From positions 124,001-188,000 of the forward strand of contig NZ_JAGGOK010000041.1 in NCBI RefSeq assembly GCF_018614615.1: a stretch of 64,000 bases of DNA. The letters are read 5' to 3'. The notes under the pieces are model-generated. The model did no database searches and was not told where the DNA came from. It saw only the letters and a program-made list of their open reading frames with translations. The position numbers and the translations under genes were made by a program. Numbering within the stretch: position 1 is the first letter of the stretch; each line of letters starts with the position of its first letter. Positions 34,245 through 43,841 of the stretch are shown here, one piece after another. The stretch is from Streptomyces sp. ISL-100. Its GTDB lineage: Bacteria > Actinomycetota > Actinomycetes > Streptomycetales > Streptomycetaceae.

Positions 34245-34461
34245 TTCCCCCTACCCGCCCCTTCCCGCAACTGGGGCTCCGCCCCAGACCCCGCTCCTCA
34301 AGCGCCGGAGGGGCTGAGAGTTGCCGCAAGCGGCAAATCCAGCCTCGCGCGGCAAATCCAGCCCGTCCGGCGTTTGAGGACACGCCCGGAGGGCGTCCGG
34401 GGTCTGGGGCTGCCCCAGCTTCGGGAAGGGGCGGGTAGGGGAACAGCGCCGCAGGCAACCC
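34245..34461. repeat. Interspersed hairpin-forming intergenic repeat, copy 1
   Basis: A palindromic block begins CCCCTACCCGCCCCTTCCCG and ends GGGAAGGGGCGGGTAGGGG. Between the arms lie CCCCAGACCCCGCTCCTCAA, GCGGCAAATCCAGCC twice, and GTCCGGCGTTTGAGGACACG. Most of the same sequence recurs at 55339-55535. It occupies the gap between the cupin gene and the PL8 gene. Confidence 0.85.
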
Positions 34462-34580
34462 GTACCCACCCAGGGGAGTAAGCGCTTTCCGATAACCGCG
34501 TCCTGACCATTGAATGCTCCCGGAGCACCGTGCTACACCAGCGGGTACAGGTCTAAACCACCGCTCCCCCGGAGGCCCTC

Positions 34581-36944
34581 GTGCCGCTCTGGTCCCGCCG
34601 TACCTTCCTCGCCGCCACGTCCGGCACTTCACTCGCACTCGCCCTCGCCGGCCCCGCGCAAGCCGCACCCGAACCCGCCGCCGCCGACGAGTTCGACGCG
34701 CTCCGCCTCCGCTGGGTCGAGCTCTCGCTGGGCACCGGATTCGACGCGGCCGCCGAGCCCTACGCCTCGCGTCTGAAGGAGACCGGCCGGCTCGCCGCCG
34801 GCTTTCGCGCCACCATGGCCCCGGCCGACACATCCCTGTGGCCCGGCTACAGCTTCGACCCGCCCGCCGGCATCACCCAGAGCTACGGCCGCTTGTGGAC
34901 CATGACCCAGGCCTACCTCCAGCCCGGCACCGGCCTCACCGCCGACGCCGGCCTCCTCGCCGACATCATCAAGGGCCTCGACCACCTCTCCGCCAAGATC
35001 TACAACCCCTCCACCACCCGCTACGGCAACTGGTGGGAGTGGCAGATCGGCAGCCCGCGCCTCCTCATGGACATCGTCGCCGCCCTCCACGACCGGCTCA
35101 CCGACGCTCAGCGCCAAGCCGCCTGCGCCGCCGTCGACCACTTCATCCCCGACTCCGTACTGAAGAACTACTCCGGCACGAGCACCGGCGCCAACCGCGT
35201 CGACCTCTGCCGCTCCGTCGCCCTGCGCGGTGTCCTCGGCCGCAACCCGGCCAAAATCGCCCTCGCCCGCGACGCCCTCTCGCCCGTCTTCCCGTACGTG
35301 ACCAAGGGCGACGGGCTGTACGCCGACGGCTCGTTCGTCCAGCACACCTGGGTCGCCTACTCCGGTACGTACGGCCAGGTCATGCTCGACGGGCTCGGCA
35401 GGCTCTTCACCCTCCTCGCAGGCTCCACCTGGGCCGTCACCGACCCGAACCGCCAGATCATCCTCGACTCCGTCGAGAACGCCTACGCGCCCCTCATCTA
35501 CAACGGCCTGATGATGGACAGCGTCAACGGCCGTGCCATAAGCCGCGGTTACCTCAGGAGCGACGACCGCAAGGTCATGCGCAGCGACCACTTCCATGGT
35601 CAGGGGCTCATCGCCGCCATCCCGCTCCTCGCGGGCGGCGCGTCGGAAGCGGAACAGCGGCGTTGGACCGCCATCGTCAAGGGCTGGATCGAGCGCGACC
35701 GTACGACGCCCCTCCTCTCCGCGCCGCAGTTCAACGTCGCCGACCTCTCCAGACTGCACGCTGTCGCCGCGTCGCCGGTCGCCGCCGCCCCCGAGCCCGT
35801 CGCGCACAAGCTCTTCGCGTCCATGGACCGGGCCGTACACCGGCGCCCCGGCTGGGCGGCCGGCATCTCGATGGCCTCGGAGCGGATCTCGTACTACGAG
35901 TGCGGCAACGGCGAGAATCCGCGGGGCTGGCACACCGGAGCCGGAATGCTCTACTGGTGGCCGGGGGAGAAGGAGAACGACCAGTACACGAACTGGTTCT
36001 GGCCCACAGTCGACTTCTACCGCCTTCCCGGAACGACCGTGTCCACCAAGCGACTTGCCGACAAAGCCGGTGGCGAATGGGGGGCGCCCAAGCCCGCCAC
36101 CAAGTGGGTCGGCGGCTGCACCGACGGCGAGTTCGCCGCCGTCGGTCAGCACCTCAAAGGCCTCGGCTCCACTCTCGAAGCGCGCAAGTCGTGGTTCTGC
36201 GTGGCCGATACGGTCGTCTGCCTCGGCGCCGGCATCACCTCCACCGACGGCGTACCCGCCGAGACCATTGTCGACAACCGCATGCTGGGTGAAGGCGGTA
36301 CGAACCCGCTCACGATCGACGACGATCACGCCACTTCCCGCTGGGCCCACCTCGAAGGCCATGGCGGCTGGGTCTTTCCCGGAGCGGGCGGAGCCGGCGG
36401 CGCGGACCTGAAGGCCCTGCGCGAGGACCGCACCGGCTCATGGAGCGACATCAACACCACCAGCACCACCGAACGGCAGACCCGCCGCTACCAGACCCTC
36501 TGGCTCGACCACGGCACCGACCCGGTGGACGCCGACTACGCCTACCTCCTGATGCCGGGCGCCTCCCGCCGCACCGTCGCCGCCCGCGCGGCCGACCGCG
36601 ACTGGCTGCTCATCCTCGCCAACACGCGCGCCGCCCAGGCCGTGGCGATCCACTCCCTCGGCGTCACGGCCGTCAACTTCTGGCAGCCGGGCACAGTGGA
36701 GCGGCTGACGGCGACGGCCCCGGCGAGTGTGCTCGTACGCAGAAAGCGGCGCACCGCGACCCTCGCCGTCAGCGACCCGACGCGCACCGGGCAGCCCCTG
36801 GAGGTGACCTGGGAGCGCCGCGGCGTCCGCGTCATCTCAAAGGACCCGGGCGTCGAAGTGCTGTCCACCGGCCGTACGCTGAAACTGCGCGTCACGCCCG
36901 GTACCGCCGGGGCGACCCACCGCTGTGAGGTGGCTCTCAGCTGA
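34581..36944 (+). CDS. Secreted polysaccharide lyase family 8 protein (hyaluronate/chondroitin/xanthan lyase type)
   Basis: The 787-residue protein has a Tat signal (SRRTFLAATSGTSLALALAG, residues 5-24). The PL8 (alpha/alpha) toroid contains NWWEWQIGSPR, NRVDLCRSVALRG, DGLYADGSFVQHTWVAYSGTYG (catalytic His/Tyr region) and NGLMMDSVNGRAISR. A central beta-sandwich carries GNGENPRGWHTGAGMLYWWPGE, and a C-terminal beta domain follows. PL8 enzymes cleave uronic-acid polysaccharides by beta-elimination. The GTG at 34581 follows GGAGG. It stands alone with no sugar-uptake genes nearby. Confidence 0.93.
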   Translation: MPLWSRRTFLAATSGTSLALALAGPAQAAPEPAAADEFDALRLRWVELSLGTGFDAAAEPYASRLKETGRLAAGFRATMAPADTSLWPGYSFDPPAGITQSYGRLWTMTQAYLQPGTGLTADAGLLADIIKGLDHLSAKIYNPSTTRYGNWWEWQIGSPRLLMDIVAALHDRLTDAQRQAACAAVDHFIPDSVLKNYSGTSTGANRVDLCRSVALRGVLGRNPAKIALARDALSPVFPYVTKGDGLYADGSFVQHTWVAYSGTYGQVMLDGLGRLFTLLAGSTWAVTDPNRQIILDSVENAYAPLIYNGLMMDSVNGRAISRGYLRSDDRKVMRSDHFHGQGLIAAIPLLAGGASEAEQRRWTAIVKGWIERDRTTPLLSAPQFNVADLSRLHAVAASPVAAAPEPVAHKLFASMDRAVHRRPGWAAGISMASERISYYECGNGENPRGWHTGAGMLYWWPGEKENDQYTNWFWPTVDFYRLPGTTVSTKRLADKAGGEWGAPKPATKWVGGCTDGEFAAVGQHLKGLGSTLEARKSWFCVADTVVCLGAGITSTDGVPAETIVDNRMLGEGGTNPLTIDDDHATSRWAHLEGHGGWVFPGAGGAGGADLKALREDRTGSWSDINTTSTTERQTRRYQTLWLDHGTDPVDADYAYLLMPGASRRTVAARAADRDWLLILANTRAAQAVAIHSLGVTAVNFWQPGTVERLTATAPASVLVRRKRRTATLAVSDPTRTGQPLEVTWERRGVRVISKDPGVEVLSTGRTLKLRVTPGTAGATHRCEVALS

Positions 36945-37107
36945 AGCCCCGCGTCCCCTTGTTGGACCCCCACAATCCCCGACGGCTCTGAGCTGGTGCT
37001 TAGGCTGCATGGCGGGAAGGTTCTGTCCAGTGGTGACAGGAGAACGGGCCGGAGACTGTGAAGAGTCGACGGCCTGTTTTTCTTGTACTCCTTCGTAGGG
37101 TCAGTAC

Positions 37108-38691
37108 ATGACCGTTTTGGACGAGACGCCGCGCGAGCCCACCGACACCCGTGGCCGGGTGGCCGAGCTGCTCGCGCTGCGTGAGCAGGCCCGCCGCGGC
37201 CCCAGTGACCGGGCGACCGAAGCTCAGCATGCCAAGGGCAAGCTGACCGCCCGTGAGCGCATCGAGCTGCTGCTCGACCCGGGTACGTTCAAGGAGGTCG
37301 AGCAACTGCGCCGGCACCGGGCGACCGGGTTCGGCCTGGAGGCCAAGAAGCCGTACACCGACGGTGTCATCACCGGCTGGGGCACGGTCGAAGGCCGCAC
37401 GGTCTTTGTCTACGCCCACGACTTCCGCATCTTCGGCGGCGCGCTGGGCGAGGCCCACGCCACCAAGATCCACAAGATCATGGACATGGCCATCTCGGCC
37501 GGTGCCCCGCTGGTCTCGCTCAACGACGGCGCCGGCGCCCGTATCCAGGAGGGCGTCTCGGCGCTCGCCGGTTACGGCGGCATCTTCCAGCGCAACACCC
37601 GCGCCTCCGGTGTCATCCCGCAGATCAGCGTGATGCTCGGCCCGTGCGCGGGCGGCGCGGCGTACAGCCCGGCCCTCACCGACTTCGTCTTCATGGTCCG
37701 TGAGACCTCGCAGATGTTCATCACGGGCCCGGACGTCGTCCGTGCCGTGACCGGTGAAGAGATCACCCAGAACGGCCTCGGCGGCGCCGACGTGCACGCC
37801 GAGACCTCGGGCGTCGCGCACTTCGCGTACGACGACGAGGAGACCTGCATCGCCGAGGTCCGCTACCTGATCTCGATGCTGCCCTCCAACAACCGTGAGA
37901 ACCCGCCGACGGTCGAGTCCGAGGACCCCGAGGACCGCCGTTCCGAGGTGCTGCTCGACCTGGTCCCGGCCGACGGCAACCGCCCGTACGACATGCGCAA
38001 GGTCATCGAGGAGCTCGTCGACGACGGCGACTTCCTGGAGATCCACGAGCGCTGGGCCACCAACATCCTGTGCGCGCTGGCCCGCCTCGGCGGCCAGGTC
38101 GTCGGCATAGTCGCCAACCAGCCGCAGTCCCTGGCCGGTGTCCTCGACATCGAGGCCAGCGAGAAGGCCGCGCGCTTCGTGCAGATGTGCGACGCGTTCA
38201 ACATCCCGATCGTCACTCTTCTGGACGTACCCGGCTTCCTGCCGGGCGTCGATCAGGAGCACGGTGGGATCATCCGCCACGGTGCGAAGCTGCTCTACGC
38301 GTACTGCAACGCCACCGTGCCGCGGATTTCGCTGATCCTGCGGAAGGCCTACGGAGGTGCGTACATCGTCATGGATTCCCAGTCCATCGGTGCCGACCTC
38401 ACCTACGCCTGGCCCACCAACGAGATCGCGGTGATGGGCGCCGAAGGTGCCGCCAACGTCATCTTCCGCAAGCAGATCGCCGAGGCCGAGGACCCCGAGG
38501 CCATGCGAGCCCGCATGGTCAAGGAGTACAAGTCCGAGCTGATGCACCCCTATTACGCCGCCGAGCGCGGCCTGGTCGACGACGTGATCGACCCGGCCGA
38601 GACGCGCGAGGTGCTGATCGCCTCTCTCGCCATGCTCCGCAACAAGCACGCAGACCTGCCGTCGCGCAAGCACGGCAACCCCCCGCAGTAA
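37108..38691 (+). CDS. pccB: Acyl-CoA (propionyl/acetyl-CoA) carboxylase beta subunit
   Basis: The 527-residue carboxyltransferase makes methylmalonyl- or malonyl-CoA, precursors for polyketides and fatty acids. Typical blocks are KLTARERIELLLDPGTF, VFVYAHDFRIFGGALGEAHA, NDGAGARIQEGV, GPCAGGAAYSPALTDF and LDVPGFLPGVDQEHGGIIRHGAKLLYAY. The biotinylated alpha subunit must be encoded elsewhere. The epsilon subunit gene follows after 43 bp, as in S. coelicolor pccB-pccE. Specificity between propionyl- and acetyl-CoA is set near residue 420 and cannot be judged here with confidence. Confidence 0.95.
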   Translation: MTVLDETPREPTDTRGRVAELLALREQARRGPSDRATEAQHAKGKLTARERIELLLDPGTFKEVEQLRRHRATGFGLEAKKPYTDGVITGWGTVEGRTVFVYAHDFRIFGGALGEAHATKIHKIMDMAISAGAPLVSLNDGAGARIQEGVSALAGYGGIFQRNTRASGVIPQISVMLGPCAGGAAYSPALTDFVFMVRETSQMFITGPDVVRAVTGEEITQNGLGGADVHAETSGVAHFAYDDEETCIAEVRYLISMLPSNNRENPPTVESEDPEDRRSEVLLDLVPADGNRPYDMRKVIEELVDDGDFLEIHERWATNILCALARLGGQVVGIVANQPQSLAGVLDIEASEKAARFVQMCDAFNIPIVTLLDVPGFLPGVDQEHGGIIRHGAKLLYAYCNATVPRISLILRKAYGGAYIVMDSQSIGADLTYAWPTNEIAVMGAEGAANVIFRKQIAEAEDPEAMRARMVKEYKSELMHPYYAAERGLVDDVIDPAETREVLIASLAMLRNKHADLPSRKHGNPPQ

Positions 38692-38734
38692 TCCTGCGAC
38701 GAAGACGAAGACGAAGACGAGACGGAGAACCTCA

Positions 38735-38926
38735 ATGAGCGAATCTTTGCTGCGCGTCGAAAAGGGCCACCCCGAGCCCGAGGAACTTGCCGCGATCACC
38801 GCGATCCTGATGGCCCGCGCCGCCGGCCGTCCGCAGGCCCCGGCCCACCACGGCCGCTCCACGGCCGGCTGGCGCCGCCTTGAGCGCACCCCGGGCTTCC
38901 GCGCCCCGCACAGCTGGCAGGGCTGA
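38735..38926 (+). CDS. pccE: Acyl-CoA carboxylase epsilon subunit
   Basis: The 63-residue protein has the epsilon-subunit pattern: VEKGHPEPEELAAITAILMARAA at the N-terminus and GWRRLERTPGFRAPHSWQG at the C-terminus. It stabilises the carboxylase complex in actinobacteria. GGAG precedes the ATG. A short (GACGAA)n run lies just before the ribosome site (38698-38720). It is cotranscribed with pccB, and a bidirectional hairpin follows. Confidence 0.93.
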   Translation: MSESLLRVEKGHPEPEELAAITAILMARAAGRPQAPAHHGRSTAGWRRLERTPGFRAPHSWQG

Positions 38927-38955
38927 GCCGCACGGCTTTCTCTGCGCGTACGACG

Positions 38956-38993
38956 AAGGCCCCCGTCCACTCCTCGGAGTGGCGGGGGCCTTT
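38956..38993. terminator. Bidirectional terminator between pccE and conservon 1
   Basis: AAGGCCCCCGTCCACTCC and its near-complement GGAGTGGCGGGGGCCTT form a hairpin with a TT-rich end on one side. It separates convergent pccE and cvnD1. Confidence 0.85.
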
Positions 38994-39012
38994 CTCGTAC
39001 GTACGCCGGTTC

Positions 39013-39594
39013 CTACCGGAGCCGTGCCATCAGCGCGTGCTCGACGAGCGTGATCAGCGCGCTCTTGGCGTCCGCGCGGTGGCGGGCGTCCGTCGTGAGG
39101 ATCGGGGTGTCGGGGCCGATCTGCAGGGCCTCGCGCACCTCGTCCGGGTTGTACGGCTGGTGCCCGTCGAAGCCGTTGAGGGCGATGACGAACGGCAGAC
39201 CGCTGTTCTCGAAGTAGTCGACGGCGGGGAAGCAGTCGGCGAGCCGCCTCGTGTCGACCAGGACCACGGCGCCGATCGCGCCGCGCACGAGGTCGTCCCA
39301 CATGAACCAGAAGCGGTCCTGACCGGGCGTACCGAAGAGGTACAGGATCAGGTCCTGGTCCAGGGTGATACGGCCGAAGTCCATGGCCACCGTGGTGGTG
39401 GTCTTGTCTCCGGTGTGAGTGAGGTCGTCGATGCCCGCCGAAGCGGAAGTCATGACGGCCTCGGTGCGCAGCGGGTTGATCTCCGAGACGGCTCCGACGA
39501 ACGTGGTCTTGCCCACGCCGAAGCCGCCCGCCACCACGATCTTCGCGGAGGTTGTGGAGCGGGCTGCTCCGCTGCTAGAGCTTGCGAAGTCCAC
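39013..39594 (-). CDS. cvnD1: Conservon 1 GTP-binding protein (CvnD)
   Basis: The 193-residue protein is an MglA-like small GTPase. The P-loop is VVAGGFGVGKTTFVGAV, the switch region is LFGTPGQDRFWFMWDD and the base-recognition region is ALNGFDGH in place of NKxD. In conservons, CvnD works with A, B and C as a membrane-associated signalling complex that resembles a eukaryotic G-protein-coupled system. It overlaps cvnC by 20 bases. It is identical to the conservon 2 copy at 182 of 193 positions. Confidence 0.95.
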   Translation of the reverse strand: MDFASSSSGAARSTTSAKIVVAGGFGVGKTTFVGAVSEINPLRTEAVMTSASAGIDDLTHTGDKTTTTVAMDFGRITLDQDLILYLFGTPGQDRFWFMWDDLVRGAIGAVVLVDTRRLADCFPAVDYFENSGLPFVIALNGFDGHQPYNPDEVREALQIGPDTPILTTDARHRADAKSALITLVEHALMARLR

Positions 39595-40132
39595 TGAGCA
39601 CCCTTTCGAGCAGTGTCACGTCTGGCTGACCGCCGGCGGACTCGTCGCCGCCGGGCTGGTGAATGGCTACAAGTCCGGCCTCTGCCAGGTCGGCGACGAG
39701 GATCCGGGCAACCCCGAGGGGGATGGTGAGAAGTGCCGAGATCTCGGCGACCGACTTGATCTCCCGGCACAGGTGGCAGATCCGCTGGTGCTCGGGCAGC
39801 TGCCCTTGCAGACGCGACGGGTCCGCCGTGGTACTGACCAGCGCCTCGATGGCGAGCTGATAGCGCGGCCTGGTGCGCCCACCGGTCATGGCGTACGGCC
39901 GGACCAGCGGGTTGTGGTTCGGCTGCGAGGCGGCGGGCGCGGGGGCCCGCCGCGACTGCGCCGGCTGTTGCGGCTGTCGCTGCTGCGGCGGCTGCTGCGG
40001 CGGCTGCTGCTCGTACGGCTGCGCGCGGCTTGGCGCGGAGGGGAAGTTGAACCTGTTCTGCGAGGTATCACCCTGATTCTGACCCTGGCCGTAAGGCCAG
40101 TTGGCCGAAGAACCGTCCGGGGGTGTTGCCAC
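39575..40132 (-). CDS. cvnC1: Conservon 1 DUF742 protein (CvnC)
   Basis: CvnC proteins carry the DUF742 domain, here the C-terminal 120 residues starting NPLVRPYAMTGGRTRPRYQLAIEALV. The domain continues with HQRICHLCREIKSVAEISALL and a predicted DNA-binding-like helix. The N-terminal 65 residues are Pro/Gln-rich. The GTG at 40132 (VATPPDGSS) follows GGAGGAAAC; the longer frame to 40189 adds residues without homology. Its 3' end overlaps cvnD. Confidence 0.9.
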   Translation of the reverse strand: MATPPDGSSANWPYGQGQNQGDTSQNRFNFPSAPSRAQPYEQQPPQQPPQQRQPQQPAQSRRAPAPAASQPNHNPLVRPYAMTGGRTRPRYQLAIEALVSTTADPSRLQGQLPEHQRICHLCREIKSVAEISALLTIPLGVARILVADLAEAGLVAIHQPGGDESAGGQPDVTLLERVLSGLRKL

Positions 40133-40225
40133 GTTTCCTCCTCCGACTGCCGGGCGCCACATTGCTGTTGGTGCCGCGTTCTCGAACATTAAAGCCCGCG
40201 GACACCAAAGCGCAGTCTTTGACTG

Positions 40226-40648
40226 CTAGTTGAGAAGACTTCCTTGCAGCTCGGCGCGCAGGTCCGGGGTGAGGACACTGCCGGCCCGGTCCACCAGGAG
40301 AGCCATCTCGTAACCCACGAGGCCGATGTCGGCCTCCGGGTGGGCGAGTACGGCCAGCGAGGAGCCGTCCGAGATCGACATGAGGAAGAGGAAGCCGCGC
40401 TCCATCTCCACCACGGTCTGGTTGACCGCGCCGCCCTCGAAGATCCGGGACGCACCCGCCGTCAGCGAGGTCAGTCCGGAGGCCACCGCTGCCAGCTGGT
40501 CGGCGCGGTCCCGGGGGAAGCCTTCGGACATCGCCAGCAGGAGTCCGTCCGCGGAGACCACCACCGTGTGGGACACCCCGGGGGTGTTGTCCACGAAGTT
40601 GGTGATCAACCAGTTCAGATTCTGCGCCGCCTGGCTCATCGGGCTCAC
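40226..40648 (-). CDS. cvnB1: Conservon 1 roadblock/LC7 protein (CvnB)
   Basis: The 140-residue protein has the roadblock/LC7 fold: LNWLITNFVDNTPGVSHTVVVSADGLLLAMS, then GFLFLMSISDGSSLAVLA. It probably acts as a regulator of the CvnD GTPase. I chose the GTG at 40648, two bases after the cvnA stop and equal to the start of copy 2; the ATG at 40639 is an alternative. It differs from the conservon 2 copy at only 5 of 137 aligned positions. Confidence 0.93.
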   Translation of the reverse strand: MSPMSQAAQNLNWLITNFVDNTPGVSHTVVVSADGLLLAMSEGFPRDRADQLAAVASGLTSLTAGASRIFEGGAVNQTVVEMERGFLFLMSISDGSSLAVLAHPEADIGLVGYEMALLVDRAGSVLTPDLRAELQGSLLN

Positions 40649-40649
40649 A

Positions 40650-43600
40650 CTAACGCTCCTGGTTGTAGGTGTTGCCATGGCCACCGTTCTGATCGTAGGT
40701 GGCCGCCGTGTTCGTGTCCGTTCCCGCGTTGCGACCCTGCTGGACACCTCGGCGCAGGTTGCTCAACCTGCCCCGTACGTCCTCGGGGGCGCGGGAGACC
40801 TGAGGGCCGCCCTGCGGGGTCTGCTCCGCGGTTCCCTCGACCAGGTTGGCCTTGGGCACCCGCCGGGGGAGACCGGAGGAGGTGACTCCGCCTGCCTTGG
40901 GCTCACGGAGCTTCTCCGCCCGCTGCCAGCGCTCGTCGTTCGACGAACGCCAGTCATCGGGGCCGTTACCGTTCCCGTTTCCGTCCTGCTGCGGCGCGTC
41001 CTGCTGCGGCTGCTGGGCGGCGACCGGCTGCCGCGCCGCTTCCTGTCCGAAGGACTGCCCGGCCGACTCCCCACCGGGCTGCCAGTGCTGCTGGCCGCCA
41101 CGCCGCGGGAGGCCGGCATCGGTCGCCTCGGGGCCGGGGGCCGCAGTGGAACCGGGACGGTCGAAGCCTACGCGCTCCCGGTCGCTCGCGGGAGCGCCCG
41201 GCGCAGATTCCGTTTGCGACCCGAACTCCGGCTCGTACGCGCCCTGGTAGGAGTTCTGGTCCTGCCAGGGCCCCTGGTGGGAGCCGGAATCGTACGAGTC
41301 TTCGTACGTCGCCTGCGGAGCGGCCGACTCCTGGTACTCGCCCTCCGGATACGTCTGGTAGGCCGGGTAGTCGTCGTACCCGCCCTGGTCGTACGCCGGC
41401 TGCTGAGGCTGCTCGTACTGCTGCTGGGGGTCGTCGTAGGACACCTGCTGGTGGTCGTCGTACGACCCCTGCTGCAGCTCGTCACGGAACAGCGGGCGGT
41501 CGCCGGTGGCCTGTGCCTCCAGCTGCGCACGCCGCTCCTCGCGCATCAGCGAGCGGCCCACCGGGTCCAGCTGAGCGTCGTCGCCCTCGTTGCTGTACGC
41601 CGAGTCGTCGAAGCCCAGCTCGGCCGCGGTGCGCATCGGAGCGCTCTCGTACGACTGCTGCTCGGGAATGATCGAGGAGACCGTGAAGTCGTCGTGCGGC
41701 AGCGGCTCGCCGCCGCCACCGTGCGTGATGGCGTCGGGAAGCATGACCAGCGACGTGGTGCCGGCCTGCTCGCCCGAGGGGCGCAGCTGGACGCGGATGC
41801 TGTGCCGGTCCGCGAGACGGCCGACCACGAACAGGCCCATGCGCTGCGAGACGGCGGCGTCCACGGTCGGCGGGTTCGCCAGCTTGTGGTTGATGTCCGC
41901 GAAGTCCTCGGCGGTGAGGCCGATGCCCTTGTCGTGGATCTCGACCATGACGCGGCCGTCCGGCAGACGGGTCGCGGTGACGCGCACCTTCGTCTGCGGC
42001 GAAGAGAACGTGGTGGCGTTCTCCAGCAGCTCGGCGAGCAGGTGCACGAGGTCGGTCACGGCCTGGCCGTGGATCTCCGACTCCGGTACGCCGGTGAGCT
42101 CGATGCGCTCGTACATCTCCACCTCGGAGGAGGCGGCGCGCAGCACGTCGACCAGCGGAACCGGCTGGTTCCAGCGGCGGCCCGGCTCCTCGCCGGCGAG
42201 GACCAGGAGGTTCTCGCCGTTGCGGCGCATACGGGTCGCGAGGTGGTCCAGCTTGAAGAGGTTCTCCAGCTGGTCCGGGTCGGCCTCGTTGTTCTCGAGG
42301 TCGGTGATCAGCGTCAGCTGGCCCTCGATGAGGGACTGGTTGCGGCGCGAGAGGTTGGTGAAGATCGCGTTGACGTTGCCGCGGAGCATGGCCTGCTCGG
42401 CGGCGAGCCGCACAGCCTCGCGGTGCACCTGGTCGAAGGCGCGGGCGACCTCGCCGATCTCGTCGTGCGACGTGATCGGGATCGGCTCGACACGGGTGTC
42501 GACGCGGCCCGGCTCTGTACGGGAAAGCTGGTCGACCAGCATCGGCAGGCGCTGCTCGGCGATACCGAAGGCGGCGGTCCGCAGCTGGCGCATCGCGTTA
42601 CTCATCTGGCGCGCCATCATGCCGGCCAGGATCACCGAGGCGAGCAGGGCGATGACGACGATCAGACCGTTGACGATGGCGTCGGTCTTGGCGTCGGAGG
42701 AGATGGTGGCGGCCTCGGCCACGGCCTTGTCGACGAGGTCGTTCTCGATCTGGGTGTAGCCGTCGAACTTGGCGGTGGAGGCTGCCATCCACACCTCGGG
42801 CGTGACGCCCTTCTGCTTCAGTCCGGCCGGTTTGCCCTGGCCGATCTCCTCGGCCATGCCGTCGAGGACCGAACCGTCCTTGCTCGGCGGAGGCACGAAG
42901 GGGACGCCGGCCTGGTCGGCCTGCTGCTTGGCGGCGGCGAGCCTCTTGGCGCCGTCCTCCGCCTTGCCCTTCATGATGCGCTTGAGCTTGTCGGTGTCCT
43001 CCTGCGTACCGCCGGAGACGTACTCGCCGAGGGCGATCTGCTCCAGGTAGTTGTACGAGTTGAAGGCGACCGTCTGCTTGGCGAGCTTCTCCGGGTTGCC
43101 GCTCGGGCGTATCAGGAGGTGCATGCCGATGGAGCGCTGGAGCGACGCGGCGGCCTTGGCGAGCTGGACGGCGTAGACCGTACGGCCGTAGGCGGTGATG
43201 TTGCCGGTGCCCAGGCCGAGCTCGTTCGACAGCTCCATCAGCGAGTGCTGGATCTGGACGTAGCCCTCTTCGGTCTTCACCGGGTCGAGGGCCTGGGTGT
43301 ACGCGGCCTTGCGGAGCGCGGGGAGCTTCGGCTCCTCGTTCGCGAAGAGGCCGAGACGACGCTCGAGGCCCTGCTTCTCGGGGAGGCTCCTGGAGGCTTC
43401 CTTGAACTTCTTCGCGGCCTCGTCGGTCAGGGCGTACGCCTGGGTGACCTCGGAGCTCGTGCGCTTGCCCTGGAGGAGCGGCTCGGCGGTCAGGTCACGC
43501 TCGTTGAGGAGCGCCTGGCCGTACTCGGACGCGGCGCGGATGAGGACCGCGGTCTTCTCGGCGTCCTGCGCCTCCTGCCAGGTGTCGACAGAGGCCTTCA

Positions 43601-43841
43601 CCTGGAAGCCGCCCATGACGAGGCCGACCAGCACGGGTATGAGAAGGATCGCGTTCAGCCTGGTGGGTACGCGCCAGTTGCGCGGCGAAAAGCGGCTGCT
43701 GCTGCCACTGCCCTTGCCACCGCTGCTCGCCGGGGCGGCCGCGGTGGGCGAGGTCGCGTGCGACGTCGCTGTGCGCGGCGGCGGGGTGAAGTTGCCCCGC
43801 GCGCCCTGCTGCTGTGCGGAGCTCGTCTTGCTACGCCTCAC
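40650..43841 (-). CDS. cvnA1: Conservon 1 sensor ATPase (CvnA, histidine kinase-like)
   Basis: The protein of about 1063 residues has two transmembrane helices (NAILLIPVLVGLVMGGF and VNGLIVVIALLASVILAGMM) around an extracellular sensor domain of about 320 residues. A HAMP-like linker, a helical region with MLRGNVNAIFTNLSRRNQSL, and a GHKL ATPase (LVHLLAELLENATTFSSP, VEIHDKGIGL, RMGLFVVGRLA) follow. The long tail is Gln/Pro/Tyr-rich, with a conserved end LPRRVPKANLVEG and DVRGRLSNLRRGVQQGR. The start is uncertain: GTG 43841 (VRRSKTS) looks best, while the frame is open to 44003. It is the first gene of the A-B-C-D set. Confidence 0.9.
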   Translation of the reverse strand: MRRSKTSSAQQQGARGNFTPPPRTATSHATSPTAAAPASSGGKGSGSSSRFSPRNWRVPTRLNAILLIPVLVGLVMGGFQVKASVDTWQEAQDAEKTAVLIRAASEYGQALLNERDLTAEPLLQGKRTSSEVTQAYALTDEAAKKFKEASRSLPEKQGLERRLGLFANEEPKLPALRKAAYTQALDPVKTEEGYVQIQHSLMELSNELGLGTGNITAYGRTVYAVQLAKAAASLQRSIGMHLLIRPSGNPEKLAKQTVAFNSYNYLEQIALGEYVSGGTQEDTDKLKRIMKGKAEDGAKRLAAAKQQADQAGVPFVPPPSKDGSVLDGMAEEIGQGKPAGLKQKGVTPEVWMAASTAKFDGYTQIENDLVDKAVAEAATISSDAKTDAIVNGLIVVIALLASVILAGMMARQMSNAMRQLRTAAFGIAEQRLPMLVDQLSRTEPGRVDTRVEPIPITSHDEIGEVARAFDQVHREAVRLAAEQAMLRGNVNAIFTNLSRRNQSLIEGQLTLITDLENNEADPDQLENLFKLDHLATRMRRNGENLLVLAGEEPGRRWNQPVPLVDVLRAASSEVEMYERIELTGVPESEIHGQAVTDLVHLLAELLENATTFSSPQTKVRVTATRLPDGRVMVEIHDKGIGLTAEDFADINHKLANPPTVDAAVSQRMGLFVVGRLADRHSIRVQLRPSGEQAGTTSLVMLPDAITHGGGGEPLPHDDFTVSSIIPEQQSYESAPMRTAAELGFDDSAYSNEGDDAQLDPVGRSLMREERRAQLEAQATGDRPLFRDELQQGSYDDHQQVSYDDPQQQYEQPQQPAYDQGGYDDYPAYQTYPEGEYQESAAPQATYEDSYDSGSHQGPWQDQNSYQGAYEPEFGSQTESAPGAPASDRERVGFDRPGSTAAPGPEATDAGLPRRGGQQHWQPGGESAGQSFGQEAARQPVAAQQPQQDAPQQDGNGNGNGPDDWRSSNDERWQRAEKLREPKAGGVTSSGLPRRVPKANLVEGTAEQTPQGGPQVSRAPEDVRGRLSNLRRGVQQGRNAGTDTNTAATYDQNGGHGNTYNQER

